Shown here piece by piece: positions 16,866 to 25,835 of a stretch of DNA of 64,000 bases; the stretch's first letter is position 1; the number at the start of each line of letters is the position of its first letter. Below the pieces are notes generated by a model. That model searched no databases. It worked only from the letters and a program-made list of their open reading frames with translations, and was not told the DNA's origin. Made by a program: the position numbers and the translations under genes. Origin of the DNA: Hyphomicrobiales bacterium (lineage in GTDB: Bacteria > Pseudomonadota > Alphaproteobacteria > Rhizobiales > Rhizobiaceae); assembly GCA_900472295.1 (NCBI GenBank), contig UCIA01000007.1:3686-67685 (forward strand), in the 5' to 3' direction.

Positions 16866-17765
16866 TCAGAGGTCGTTTACCTGCCGCCCTGCCACGCCGC
16901 CAAGATAGGCCTCCCAGACATGGTCGCACATCAGCCGGCGATAGTGCCGCGTGCTGATCAGACTCCGATACGAAGCGCCGCCGACATGAAAGAAGGCGCC
17001 GTCCAGCATACGATGATCGGCCTCTATGCCGCCGAGCTTCAAGCTGACCGTGGTCCTTTGGGAATTTGCGATGTTGCTGTCATCCAGCCGGTCGCGCAGC
17101 ATCGGCCAATTGCCGCCGCCCGTATCGAGCCCGGTGTCGAAGCGGGGTGTGAAATCGAGATCGAGGTCCGCGACGACGGCAAAGCGGAAGAAGCAGTGTC
17201 CAGCCCAGAAATACCACCCCTCATGGCCTCTCTTGGCGGGATATTTGGTACCATAGGCGTCCTTGCCCTCCATGCGCCGGGCGATATCTATCGGGGCCAC
17301 CGGAAAGCAGTCATGGTCGAGAAAGCCGAACAGTTCGGGCCGCAACGGGCGCACGATGTTGTGGAAGACCCAGTTCATCGAAATGCCGTGCGAGCGGTTC
17401 GGATTCCATTCCGGATTTCGCGGGAGGCCGAAATAGGCAATGCCGCGCGACCGGCAGATGGCCTCGACCGTCTGCCGCGCCGCGGGCTTGGATGAATTGT
17501 CGATGACCACCAGCGTCATCCCGCTCGAATAGGTCAGCCACGACTGGGTCAGTGCATCGATAACCCAGGGCGTGTTGTAGGCGATGGCAAAGCAGAAGCG
17601 GCGCGAACCGGTCCGCCTGAGGCTTTCGGCGAATTCCGCCCCCGCCGCCGCATTGCGTGAGCGGAAATAGCCTTTCACCAGCCCGTTGCGAAAATCCTTC
17701 GCCTTGCGCACCTGTCGGTTCCGGTGGATCTGTCGGATCAGGTCTTTGACTGGCTTCCAGCCCAT
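16866..17765 (-). CDS. Glycosyltransferase family 2-like protein
   Basis: A 299-residue protein with a GT-A-like N-terminal part. Features are a nucleotide-binding-like strand (MTLVVIDNSS), a second region (GIAYFGLPRNPEWNP) and a DxD-type motif within FGFLDHDCFPVAP. A region rich in aromatic residues follows. It probably transfers a sugar to an unidentified acceptor. It has no signal peptide or membrane segment. It sits antisense between the midA-like gene and pgeF, which are often adjacent, so it may be an insertion. The first 50 residues are very basic. Confidence 0.65.
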   Translation of the reverse strand: MGWKPVKDLIRQIHRNRQVRKAKDFRNGLVKGYFRSRNAAAGAEFAESLRRTGSRRFCFAIAYNTPWVIDALTQSWLTYSSGMTLVVIDNSSKPAARQTVEAICRSRGIAYFGLPRNPEWNPNRSHGISMNWVFHNIVRPLRPELFGFLDHDCFPVAPIDIARRMEGKDAYGTKYPAKRGHEGWYFWAGHCFFRFAVVADLDLDFTPRFDTGLDTGGGNWPMLRDRLDDSNIANSQRTTVSLKLGGIEADHRMLDGAFFHVGGASYRSLISTRHYRRLMCDHVWEAYLGGVAGRQVNDL

Positions 17766-17907
17766 TGAAACTTTCGCTCGCCCTCGAACTCGCCTGATCT
17801 TTGCCTATAGCCGAAAGCCCGCTTTTCGCCAACGCAGCACGGCTGCCGCAAATGCCTGGCCGAACTTCGCCTTGACGAAAGCGCTTGCGCGGACAACAAA
17901 CCCATCC

Positions 17908-18702
17908 ATGCTGAATCAGACCAAACCGGATCCTGTTCGCTCGCCGCTGCTGGAATCGGCGACGCCGCAAGGCGTCCGCCATGGCTATTTCACCCGTGTC
18001 GGCGGTGTCTCCGGCGGCATCTACCAGGGGCTGAACATCGGCACCGGCTCGGATGACGACCAGAGCCTGGTCGCCGAGAACCGCCGCCGCGTCGCTGCCT
18101 GGATGGGCGTGCCGGCCAGCCATTTGCTCACCGCGCATCAGGTCCACTCGCCCGACGTCGTCATTGCCAGGGAACCCTTCCCCGGCTCTCGGCCCAAGGC
18201 CGACGCCATCGTCACCGACCGGCCAGGCATCGCCATCGGCGCTTCGACCGCCGATTGCGGACCGGTCCTGTTCGCCGATGCCGAGGCGCGCATCATTGGC
18301 GCGGCCCATGCCGGCTGGAAGGGCGCCTTCACCGGCGTGCTTGAAAACACCATTGCCGCGATGGAAGGCCTCGGCGCCCGCCGCGAGCGCATCGTTGCGG
18401 TTCTCGGCCCTTCGATCGGACCTGACAATTACGAGGTCGGGCCGGAATTCGTCGCCCGCTTTGTCGAGGCCGACGCCGATAACATCCGCTATTTCATGCC
18501 ATCGGCCAATCCGGGGCATGCGATGTTCGACCTCAACCTCTATACGGTCGACCGGCTCACAAAGGCCGGCGTGACCGCGCAGGGGCTTGGTCGCTGTACC
18601 TATGCCGAGGAGGATCTCTTCTTTTCCTACCGGCGCACGACGCATCGCAAGGAACCGGACTACGGTCGGCAGGTTTCGGCAATTGTTTTGGAGAATGACT
18701 GA
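17908..18702 (+). CDS. pgeF: Peptidoglycan editing factor / purine nucleosidase YfiH
   Basis: A 264-residue multicopper-type laccase-domain protein. Zinc-site motifs are present: LTAHQVHS, STADCGPVLFAD and AAHAGWKGAF, with the typical C-terminus GRCTYAEEDLFFSYRR. E. coli PgeF prevents misincorporation of residues into peptidoglycan, and homologues act on purine nucleosides. The start is the ATG at 17908; the open frame continues upstream but loses similarity. Its last base overlaps the next ATG, so translation is coupled to the M24 gene. Confidence 0.92.
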   Translation: MLNQTKPDPVRSPLLESATPQGVRHGYFTRVGGVSGGIYQGLNIGTGSDDDQSLVAENRRRVAAWMGVPASHLLTAHQVHSPDVVIAREPFPGSRPKADAIVTDRPGIAIGASTADCGPVLFADAEARIIGAAHAGWKGAFTGVLENTIAAMEGLGARRERIVAVLGPSIGPDNYEVGPEFVARFVEADADNIRYFMPSANPGHAMFDLNLYTVDRLTKAGVTAQGLGRCTYAEEDLFFSYRRTTHRKEPDYGRQVSAIVLEND

Positions 18703-19853
18703 TGGCGCTGCATTTCGAACGCTCGGAGTTTGATGCCCGGCGCGACCGGTTGATGATCGAAATGACCGAGAAGAAGCTCGACGCCGTGCTGCTCTTCGCC
18801 CAGGAAAGCATGTACTGGCTGACCGGCTACGACACGTTCGGCTTCTGCTTCTTCCAGTGCCTGGTGGTGAAGGCCGACGGCTCGATGGTGCTTTTGACCC
18901 GCTCGGCCGACTTTCGCCAGGCGCGCCACACTTCGATCATCGACAACATCGTCCTGTGGACCGACCGCGACGGCGCCAACCCGGCGATCGACCTGCGCAA
19001 CCTGCTCAACGATCTCAACTTGCTCGGCGCCCGCATCGGCGTCGAATACGACACCCATGGCCTGACCGCCTTCAATGGCCGCCGCGTCGACGAGCAGTTG
19101 CAGACCTTCGGCCAGATCGCCGACGCCTCAGGCATTGTCGGGCGTCTGCGTCTGTTCAAGAGCCCGGCCGAAATCGCCAAGGCCGAAAAAGCCGCCAATC
19201 TTTCCGATGACGCGCTCGACGCGGCTTTGCCGCTGATCAAGCAGGGCGGCGACGAAGCACTGATCCTCGCCGCCATGCAGGGCGCGGTCTTTGCCGGCGG
19301 CGGCGACTATCCGGCCAACGAATTCATCATCGGCTCCGGCGTCGATGCGCTGCTCTGCCGCTACAAGGCCGGACGCCGCAAACTGACCAAGAACGACCAG
19401 TTGACGCTGGAATGGGCCGGCGTCTTCCATCACTATCACGCGCCGATGATGCGCACGGCGCTGACCGGTAAGGTCTCGAAGCGCCACCAGGAGCTTTTTG
19501 ACGCTGCCCGCGCCGCCTTGCTGGCGGTCGAGAAGGCGATGATATCAGGCAACAGCTTCGGCGACGTTTTCGACGCGCATGCCCGCACGCTGGAGGCCCA
19601 CAATCTGACCAAGCACCGGCTCAACGCTTGCGGCTATTCGGTCGGCGCCCGCTTCACCCCGTCCTGGATGGACATGCCGATGTTCTACCAGGGCAATCCC
19701 GAGCCGATCGCGCCCAACATGACGCTGTTTGCGCACATGATCATCATGGACTCCGAAACCGAGACGGCAATGACGCTTGGCCGCACCTACCTCACCACCG
19801 AATCCCAGCCGAAGCCGCTTTCACGCCATGATCTCGACTTGATCGTGCAGTGA
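18702..19853 (+). CDS. M24-family (creatinase-like) protein lacking metal ligands
   Basis: A 383-residue two-domain 'pita-bread' protein resembling Xaa-Pro peptidases, creatinase and ectoine hydrolase DoeA (N-terminal SMYWLTGYDTFGF). By pattern alignment, the two metal-binding Asp positions are E237 and P248 (LEWAGVFHHYHAPMMRT) and the usual metal His is Tyr312. The later Glu positions also look substituted. It is therefore probably a metal-independent hydrolase, like creatinase, or a non-catalytic member, and not a classical aminopeptidase. It overlaps pgeF by one base. Confidence 0.85.
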   Translation: MALHFERSEFDARRDRLMIEMTEKKLDAVLLFAQESMYWLTGYDTFGFCFFQCLVVKADGSMVLLTRSADFRQARHTSIIDNIVLWTDRDGANPAIDLRNLLNDLNLLGARIGVEYDTHGLTAFNGRRVDEQLQTFGQIADASGIVGRLRLFKSPAEIAKAEKAANLSDDALDAALPLIKQGGDEALILAAMQGAVFAGGGDYPANEFIIGSGVDALLCRYKAGRRKLTKNDQLTLEWAGVFHHYHAPMMRTALTGKVSKRHQELFDAARAALLAVEKAMISGNSFGDVFDAHARTLEAHNLTKHRLNACGYSVGARFTPSWMDMPMFYQGNPEPIAPNMTLFAHMIIMDSETETAMTLGRTYLTTESQPKPLSRHDLDLIVQ

Positions 19854-19908
19854 ATCCATAATGGTCGGTTCACGCGGGGGCGTTCACTAATAAGGAGTTT
19901 TCGGGCAG

Positions 19909-20514
19909 ATGAGACGATCGCATGTGACGACCGTGTCATTGCTCGCAGCGCTTGTGCTGGCCGCCTGCACCAACGCCAAGGACGTCCTCGAACCCTCCGC
20001 CATCACGCCGCCCGCAGCCTCGGCCCAGCCGGCGCAGCCTCTATCGGCAGCCCCAGGCACTACCACCCCTGCCACGCCGACGCCGTCGTCACCGGCTACA
20101 CCCGCTACGCCTGCCAATCCCGCGCAGAGCGCCGCCGCTTTGTCGAAGACGCGGCTGCAGATCGCACCGATCGTCGGCGCCTCGGTGGAAGCGGCAACGC
20201 CGCTGACATCAGAACTTCAGACCCGCGCCAGGCAGCGCGGCATCACCCTCGCCGGCAGCGCCGACCAGGCGGCGACGCACGTGCTGAAGGGCTATTTCTC
20301 GACCATGACGGAAGGCAAGGACACCACCGTCATCTATGTCTGGGACATCTATGACCCCGCCGGCAACCGGCTGCACCGCATCAACGGCCAGCAGAAGGCG
20401 CCCTCGGTTGGTGGCGCTGAAGGCTGGCCCGCGGTTGCGCCCGCAACCATGCAGGCAATAGCCGACCAGACGATCGAGCAGTTCGCGGCCTGGCTCGGCG
20501 GCAGCGCCGGCTGA
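19909..20514 (+). CDS. Conserved lipoprotein with Pro/Ala/Thr-rich linker
   Basis: A signal peptide with lipobox (LVLAAC) is followed by a low-complexity Ala/Pro/Thr linker (about residues 30-82). A compact domain (about 85-201) follows with VLKGYFSTM, TTVIYVWDIYDPAGNRLHRI and TIEQFAAWLG. It should be anchored in the envelope by the lgt pathway encoded nearby. AAGGAG lies 11 bases before the ATG. The domain recurs in rhizobial lipoproteins, but I know of no function. Confidence 0.8.
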   Translation: MRRSHVTTVSLLAALVLAACTNAKDVLEPSAITPPAASAQPAQPLSAAPGTTTPATPTPSSPATPATPANPAQSAAALSKTRLQIAPIVGASVEAATPLTSELQTRARQRGITLAGSADQAATHVLKGYFSTMTEGKDTTVIYVWDIYDPAGNRLHRINGQQKAPSVGGAEGWPAVAPATMQAIADQTIEQFAAWLGGSAG

Positions 20515-20657
20515 TCCGCCTGTTGCCGGCTTTCATCACCGCCGTTGACGTTTTTGAGATTAGCCGGCGGATTCACACCAACGAGGCTTGCAATACCGCC
20601 ACGGCTCGCTAAAAGCCCGGTTAAGAGGACCTCCCCATCCTTCGCCAGGAACGGTGC

Positions 20658-21593
20658 ATGAAGCTTTTCGCGGGCAATTCCAACCGGGTGCTGGCCGAAG
20701 CAGTCGCCCGCTATCTCAACGTCCCGCTGGGCAAAGCCAGCGTCAGACGCTTCGCCGATCAGGAAATCTTCGTCGAAATCCAGGAAAATGTGCGCGGCGA
20801 GGATGTCTTCATCCTGCAGTCGACCTCGTTTCCAACCAACGATCATTTGATGGAACTGCTCATCATGATCGATGCCTTCATGCGCTCCTCGGCCAAGCGC
20901 ATCACGGCGGTCATTCCTTATTTCGGCTATGCCCGGCAGGATCGCCGGGCGTCCGGCCGCACGCCGATCTCGGCCAAGCTGGTCGCCAACATGATCACCC
21001 GCGCCGGTGTCGACCGCGTTTTGACGCTCGACCTCCATGCCGGCCAGATCCAGGGCTTTTTCGACATCCCGACCGACAATCTGTTCTCGGTGCCGGTGAT
21101 GGCCCGCGACGTGAAGGCGAAATACAAGCAGCTTGCCAATGTCGTCGTCGTTTCCCCCGACATTGGCGGCGTCGTCCGTGCCCGTGCGCTGGCCAAGCGC
21201 TTCGACGCGCAGCTGGCCATCGTCGACAAGCGCCGCGAGCGGCCCGGTGAATCCGAAGTGATGAACATTATCGGTGCTGTCGCCGGCAAGGATTGCCTGC
21301 TGATCGACGACATCGTCGATTCCGGCGGCACGCTGTGCAATGCCGCCGATGCGCTGCTGGCCAACGGCGCCACCAGCGTCACCGCCTACATCACCCATGG
21401 CGTGCTGTCGGGCGGCGCTGTCGCCCGCATCAGCGGCTCGAAGCTGCAGGAACTGGTGATCACCGATTCCATCCAGCCGACGCAGGGCGTGCTCGACGCG
21501 CCGAACATCCGCGTCATCTCCATTGCCGACCTGATGGGTGAGGCGATTTCGCGTACGGCGACCGAAGAATCGGTGTCGAGCCTGTTCGACTAA
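20658..21593 (+). CDS. prs: Ribose-phosphate pyrophosphokinase
   Basis: A 311-residue class I PRPP synthase that makes PRPP from ribose 5-phosphate and ATP for nucleotide, His and Trp synthesis. Motifs present are the N-terminal [16 protein letters not shown], the PRPP loop [13 protein letters not shown] and [11 protein letters not shown]. The gene is intact. Its final 43 bases are repeated at 22232-22274. In other Rhizobiales rplY-pth-ychF commonly follow prs; here they start 14.6 kb downstream, so the block between is probably inserted. Confidence 0.96.
   Translation: MKLFAGNSNRVLAEAVARYLNVPLGKASVRRFADQEIFVEIQENVRGEDVFILQSTSFPTNDHLMELLIMIDAFMRSSAKRITAVIPYFGYARQDRRASGRTPISAKLVANMITRAGVDRVLTLDLHAGQIQGFFDIPTDNLFSVPVMARDVKAKYKQLANVVVVSPDIGGVVRARALAKRFDAQLAIVDKRRERPGESEVMNIIGAVAGKDCLLIDDIVDSGGTLCNAADALLANGATSVTAYITHGVLSGGAVARISGSKLQELVITDSIQPTQGVLDAPNIRVISIADLMGEAISRTATEESVSSLFD
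21551..21593 (+). repeat. Direct repeat copy 1: 3' end of prs
   Basis: This is the last 43 bases of prs including the stop codon. It matches 22232-22274 with one mismatch (position 21554). The sequence contains two small perfect stem-loops: ACCGA/TCGGT (21561-21574) and GTCGA/TCGAC (21575-21590). Confidence 0.9.
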
Positions 21594-21691
21594 TCCATGT
21601 TGCCCAAAAGCGTGCCCACGGGGCTTGGCCCGGGGGTTATCTCGTTTTTTTGGAATCTGCCCCCAAAACCGTCGCGAAAGGAGCGCAGCTG

Positions 21692-22207
21692 ATGCGCAAT
21701 CGAATCAAGGCTGCGGGCATCGCAGGAATGCTTCTCGCAATCGGCGTCGCCAGCGCGGCCTTTACGCCGGCAATCGCTCCGGTTTCGACCGCGCAGGCCC
21801 AAACGGAATATCTTCCCACCGAGAAGGATTTCATCGGCAAATGGAGCATTGCAGGGTCCGCAATCCGGCCACCACGTGATCTCAAAGAGCCGGCGAAGCC
21901 CGAACAGGAAGCGGCTGCAACCAAGTTTCAGCAGACTGTGACCGCCTTTTATCGTGCCTTCGACTATCTGGAGATCACGGCGGACGGACGCTACAATTTT
22001 CACCAGCCGGGTGACGCCGCATCGGGGCCTTGCGTCTGGTGCGGGACATGGTCGTTCAAGAACGATTCCCTGTGGCTCGAACTGGACACGGCGCCGAGGC
22101 TCGACATCTACGCCGAGGGCGGCGACATGCAGATGACCTACACGGCCGAGCCTGAAGAGACGTCACGATACAAATGGCTTGTTTTCAGCTGGACCAAGGC
22201 TGATTGA
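21692..22207 (+). CDS. Secreted hypothetical protein
   Basis: A 171-residue precursor with a Sec signal peptide (cleavage near AQAQ, about residue 34) and a mature domain with PTEKDFIGKWSIAG, DGRYNFHQPG and CVWCGTWSFKNDSLWLELD. The GTWSF...LW pattern is lipocalin/META-like in flavour, but I cannot name the family. GGAG lies before the ATG at 21692. The gene sits exactly between the two copies of the prs 3' end, so it may have arrived with, or been trapped by, the event that duplicated them. Confidence 0.75.
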   Translation: MRNRIKAAGIAGMLLAIGVASAAFTPAIAPVSTAQAQTEYLPTEKDFIGKWSIAGSAIRPPRDLKEPAKPEQEAAATKFQQTVTAFYRAFDYLEITADGRYNFHQPGDAASGPCVWCGTWSFKNDSLWLELDTAPRLDIYAEGGDMQMTYTAEPEETSRYKWLVFSWTKAD

Positions 22208-22231
22208 CCTGAAGGGCAGGCGTTCTTGCGC

Positions 22232-22274
22232 GCGCACGGCGACCGAAGAATCGGTGTCGAGCCTGTTCGACTAA
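22232..22274 (+). repeat. Direct repeat copy 2: prs 3'-end fragment
   Basis: A 43-base near-perfect copy of the prs terminus, including TAA, located in non-coding sequence 681 bases downstream of copy 1. It is bracketed by GCGCGCGCA at 22228-22236 and 22275-22283. A chance match of this length is not credible, so it marks a duplication or integration event. Confidence 0.9.
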
Positions 22275-22360
22275 GCGCGCGCACACACATTAGCGGCTCG
22301 TAATCTGCATTGTTGCTGGAAGCAGACATTTCTCCTGACGCGCTTACCATGCATACTGCC

Positions 22361-22377
22361 CCTCCAAACAATGGAGG
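22361..22377 (+). promoter_or_regulatory. Hairpin covering a ribosome binding site
   Basis: CCTCCA pairs perfectly with TGGAGG around the loop AACAA. The right arm contains the GGAGG ribosome binding site of the gene starting at 22386. The structure could hide the site and act as a simple translational switch or thermometer; this is inference from sequence. Confidence 0.4.
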
Positions 22378-22385
22378 AGTAGCAG

Positions 22386-23357
22386 ATGCGGCGTAGGACT
22401 TTGCTCGGGCTTGCGGTTTCCATCGCAGCCACCCTTTCGGCGCCGGCGGCCTGGGCCGCCGATTTTCCGGACCGGTCCATCACAATGGTTGTCCCCTTTT
22501 CCGCCGGCGGTTCGACGGATCTCGTCGCGCGTCTCGTCGCCAACAAGATGTCCGAGAAGCTGGGGCAGCAGATTGTCGTCGAAAATGTCGGCGGTGCCGG
22601 CGGCAGCATCGGTGCTGCCCAGGTCGCCCGGGCCGAACCGGACGGCTACACCATCCTCATGGGCACGGTAGCAACACACGCGCTCAACCCGCTGATCCTG
22701 AAGACAAAGCCCTACGATGCGGAGAAGGATTTCGCGCCGATATCGCTGCTTGTCCTGGTACCGAACGTCCTGGTCGTCAACCCTCAGTTTCCGGCGAAAG
22801 ACGTCAAGGAACTGATCGAGATGCTGAAGAAGGACCCGGACAAATACGCCTATGCGTCATCGGGCAACGGCACCCCGCTGCATCTCTCGGGCGAGCTTTT
22901 CAAATCGATGGCCGGCGTCAGCATGCAGCACATACCCTACAAGGGTGCCGGACCGGCCTTGAACGACGTTATCGGCAATCAGGTGCCGATGATGTTCGAC
23001 AACCTGCCGTCTTCATCGGGCCATATCAAAAGCGGGACGCTGAAGGCTCTCGGCGTGACAACCAAGGAGCGCGTGCCCTCCTTCCCCGACGTGCCAGCCA
23101 TTGCCGAAACCATTCCCGGCTATGAAACCTACAGCTGGAACGCTCTGTTCGCGCCCGCCGGCACGCCGCCGGAGGTAGTTGCCGTGCTTCAGAAGGCGGC
23201 AGCTGAGTCCCTGAAGGACCCGGACGTGATTGCCCGCATGGGCCAGTTCAGCGCCTCGATCGTGTCCTCCACCCCGGAAGAGCTGGGAGCGCATGTGAAG
23301 GCCGAACTCGCCAAGTGGGAGCCGATCGTCAAGGCCAGCGGCGTTCAGCTGGACTAG
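22386..23357 (+). CDS. Bug-type tripartite tricarboxylate transporter binding protein
   Basis: A 323-residue periplasmic binding protein with a signal peptide (cleavage after about residue 25, PAAWAADFPDR) and the Bug/TctC pattern: ITMVVPFSAGGSTDLVAR, QQIVVENVGGAGGSIG, YKGAGPALNDVIG and TLKALGV. Such proteins bind carboxylates and feed TctAB membrane subunits. No tctA or tctB is adjacent, so it is an orphan as in many genomes. A hairpin covers its ribosome binding site. It converges on the AraC-type gene. Confidence 0.92.
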   Translation: MRRRTLLGLAVSIAATLSAPAAWAADFPDRSITMVVPFSAGGSTDLVARLVANKMSEKLGQQIVVENVGGAGGSIGAAQVARAEPDGYTILMGTVATHALNPLILKTKPYDAEKDFAPISLLVLVPNVLVVNPQFPAKDVKELIEMLKKDPDKYAYASSGNGTPLHLSGELFKSMAGVSMQHIPYKGAGPALNDVIGNQVPMMFDNLPSSSGHIKSGTLKALGVTTKERVPSFPDVPAIAETIPGYETYSWNALFAPAGTPPEVVAVLQKAAAESLKDPDVIARMGQFSASIVSSTPEELGAHVKAELAKWEPIVKASGVQLD

Positions 23358-23386
23358 GCAGCGCCGATGCACACTCCGGCGCCTCT

Positions 23387-24259
23387 TCAGGGCGTCGGAG
23401 CCTCAAGACGAGGCTGAGCCCGCCGCATGCCTTCGTCACGCGCGCCGCGCATATAGCCGCGCGGCGAGGCGCCCAGCATGCGCTTGAACATGGTGATGAA
23501 GGCCGGCACGCTGTCATAGCCGAGGTCGAGCGCCACCCTGGTGATCGGCTCGCCATCGGCGAGCCGGGGCAGTGCCGCGAACAGGCATGCCTGCTGGCGC
23601 CATGTCGACAAGGACAGCCCGGTCTGGCGGTGGAAGGCGCGGGTGAACGAGCGCCGGCTCATCCCGGCTGCATCGGCCCACTCGTCGATCGTGGCATGCG
23701 GCGACGGTGCCGCGACGAACCGCCGGCACAGCGCCGCCAGCTTCGGATCGGACGGGAACGGCAGGCCGAGCGGCCGTTCCGGCAAGGTCGGGATCTCGTG
23801 CAGCAACAGGTTCATGATCAACCCGCCGCGTCCCTCAAGTTCGCCGCCCTGCGGCAGCTTTTCCGATTCGACGATCAGGCTGTGCATCAACTCGGTGACG
23901 CCGACGACGCGCAAACCTTCCGGCAGGCCGGGGATTGCGCCCGGCATGACATAGACCGAACGCATCGAGACATCGCCCAGCATTTCGACCGAATGCTCGG
24001 TGCCGGCCGGTATCCACATTGCGTGGTCGGGCGGCACCATCCAGCGCCCGTACCTGGTCGTCACCAGCACCACGCCGACCAGCGCATGCAGGAACTGGCT
24101 GCGGCTGTGGCGGTGCTGCGGCACATGGTAACCGTCGGGATATTCGGTCGGCAAAGCCACCGCCGGCCCCGAAACCTCCTCCAGCCACTGCCAGCGGCTT
24201 TCATGCAATTGGCCGAGATCGGCATTGCCGGCGCGGAAGATGTCCCTGCCATGTGGCAT
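23387..24259 (-). CDS. AraC family regulator with cupin sensor domain
   Basis: A 290-residue regulator. The N-terminal cupin (about 35-130) has HRHSRSQFLHALVG and MWIPAGTEHSV. The C-terminal double helix-turn-helix (about 185-280) has TIDEWADAAGMSRRSFTRAF and ITRVALDLGYDSVPAFITMF. Resemblance is to the NimR/YeaM subgroup, which controls an adjacent exporter. It is divergent from the Fsr-like MFS gene with 180 bases between, so that transporter is its probable target. Confidence 0.9.
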   Translation of the reverse strand: MPHGRDIFRAGNADLGQLHESRWQWLEEVSGPAVALPTEYPDGYHVPQHRHSRSQFLHALVGVVLVTTRYGRWMVPPDHAMWIPAGTEHSVEMLGDVSMRSVYVMPGAIPGLPEGLRVVGVTELMHSLIVESEKLPQGGELEGRGGLIMNLLLHEIPTLPERPLGLPFPSDPKLAALCRRFVAAPSPHATIDEWADAAGMSRRSFTRAFHRQTGLSLSTWRQQACLFAALPRLADGEPITRVALDLGYDSVPAFITMFKRMLGASPRGYMRGARDEGMRRAQPRLEAPTP

Positions 24260-24439
24260 AAGCTATGGCCCACTTGCGAAACTAATGGACCAAACCACGA
24301 AAGAAGTCGCCCGGCAAGCAGCATATAAGGCCACTGTCCCCCAAGGCGCTTCAGACGAGCGTCCTTAAGGCGGTCCGCAGATGCGGCCGCCAAGCCTGCC
24401 CGCGGGCAAACGCCCGCCAAAAAGACCTCGGAGCCTGCC

Positions 24440-25681
24440 TTGACCGATACGACAGCAACCAGCATTGCGCCGCCGGCGCCCGCCAGCCTCCCGTCAGCCC
24501 AGGCAACTGCCTTCACCGTCATCCTGGCGGTGAGCTTTTGCCACGGCATCAACGACATCATGCAGTCGCTGCTGCCGGCGATCTATCCGCTGCTGAAAGA
24601 GAATTACGGTCTCGATTTCTGGCAGATCGGTCTTTTGACCTTCACCTTCCAGGTCACGGCGTCGCTGCTGCAGCCGATCATCGGCATGATCACCGACAAG
24701 CGGCCGATGCCCTATTCGCTGCCCTATGGCATGGCTTCGTCGCTGATCGGCCTGATCGTGCTGGCCTATGCCGGGCACTATTATCTGCTGCTGATCGGCG
24801 CCTCGCTGATCGGCATCGGCTCGGCGATCTTCCATCCGGAGTCTTCGCGCATTGCCCGCTTCGCCTCGGGCGGCCGCTTTGGCCTGGCGCAATCGCTGTT
24901 CCAGGTCGGCGGCAATTTCGGCCAGTCGATGGGGCCGCTGCTCGCCGCTTTCATCGTCGTGCCCTTCGGCCAGACCAGCATTGCCTGGTTCGCCATCGGC
25001 TCGCTGATCGGCATCATCGTCTTGTCGCGGGTCGGCGGCTGGTACAGCCGCATGCGCGCCGCGCAGGGCAACCGCAAGGCGGCAAGCTTCGTCTCGCCCT
25101 TCCCGCGCCGCAAGGTGATGTGGGCGCTCGCCGTGCTGACGCTGCTGGTGCTGACCAAGAACGCCTACATCGCCTCGCTCTCCAGCTATTACACCTTCTA
25201 TTCCATCCAGAAGTTCGGCGTGTCGGTGCAGATGAGCCAGGTCATGCTGTTCCTGTTCCTCGGCGCCTCGGCGCTGGGCATCCTGCTCGGCGGCCCGTTC
25301 GGCGACCGCTACGGCCAGAAGGCGATGATCTGGTTCTCGATCGTCGGCGTGCTGCCGTTCACGCTCGCTTTGCCCTACGCCAATTTCGAATGGACGATGA
25401 TACTGACGGTGCTGATCGGCCTGATCCTGTCCTCGGCCTTCTCCAACATCGTGGTGTTTGCGCAGGAACTGGTGCCGGGGCGTGTCGGCACGATCGCCGG
25501 CATCTTCTTCGGCTTCGCCTTCGGCATGGGCGGCATCGCCGCTGCCGTGCTCGGCGTCATCGCCGACATGAAAGGCATCGATTTCGTCTTCCAGATCTGT
25601 TCGTACCTGCCGCTGCTCGGCCTGCTGACGGTGTTCCTGCCCAACATGAAGGAAGCCAGGAAGGCGCAGGCTGCGGCGTAA
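24440..25681 (+). CDS. fsr: MFS exporter, fosmidomycin-resistance (Fsr) type
   Basis: A 413-residue 12-helix major-facilitator protein. The Fsr subfamily is recognised by CHGINDIMQSLLPAIYPLLK, GIGSAIFHPESSRIAR and SLFQVGGNFGQSMGPL. E. coli Fsr exports fosmidomycin; natural substrates are unclear. A TTG start is used, with AGCCTG and a weak GGAG upstream; no ATG is available before the first helix. The divergent AraC-type gene probably regulates it. A terminator follows at 25708. Confidence 0.88.
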   Translation: MTDTTATSIAPPAPASLPSAQATAFTVILAVSFCHGINDIMQSLLPAIYPLLKENYGLDFWQIGLLTFTFQVTASLLQPIIGMITDKRPMPYSLPYGMASSLIGLIVLAYAGHYYLLLIGASLIGIGSAIFHPESSRIARFASGGRFGLAQSLFQVGGNFGQSMGPLLAAFIVVPFGQTSIAWFAIGSLIGIIVLSRVGGWYSRMRAAQGNRKAASFVSPFPRRKVMWALAVLTLLVLTKNAYIASLSSYYTFYSIQKFGVSVQMSQVMLFLFLGASALGILLGGPFGDRYGQKAMIWFSIVGVLPFTLALPYANFEWTMILTVLIGLILSSAFSNIVVFAQELVPGRVGTIAGIFFGFAFGMGGIAAAVLGVIADMKGIDFVFQICSYLPLLGLLTVFLPNMKEARKAQAAA

Positions 25682-25707
25682 ATCGGTCGATTTTCCCGAT
25701 TTGACAC

Positions 25708-25732
25708 GAGGGCGCGGCATTGCTGCGCCCTC
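25708..25732 (+). terminator. Probable terminator of the Fsr gene
   Basis: The stem GAGGGCGC / GCGCCCTC with a nine-base loop is followed by a mixed T-rich stretch (TGTGATTCTTTC). Confidence 0.6.
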
Positions 25733-25835
25733 TGTGATTCTTTCACCATGCGCGCCGGCTGAAAAGCCGCTAGGAGATTCTCTCCTCAAGCGCTGATCCA
25801 TGCGCAGGGTTCCGAGCGGGGAAAGGCAATCCGTA

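Noticed and set aside
19879..21398. Long minus-strand frame opposite the lipoprotein and prs genes
   Set aside because: It is the antisense of well-supported genes; its His/Asp/Gly-rich composition is the usual GC-rich shadow.
21594..21660. Terminator of prs (GC-rich arm followed by seven T residues near 21650)
   Set aside because: The inverted repeat before the T run is short and poorly placed, so I could not support it as a terminator.
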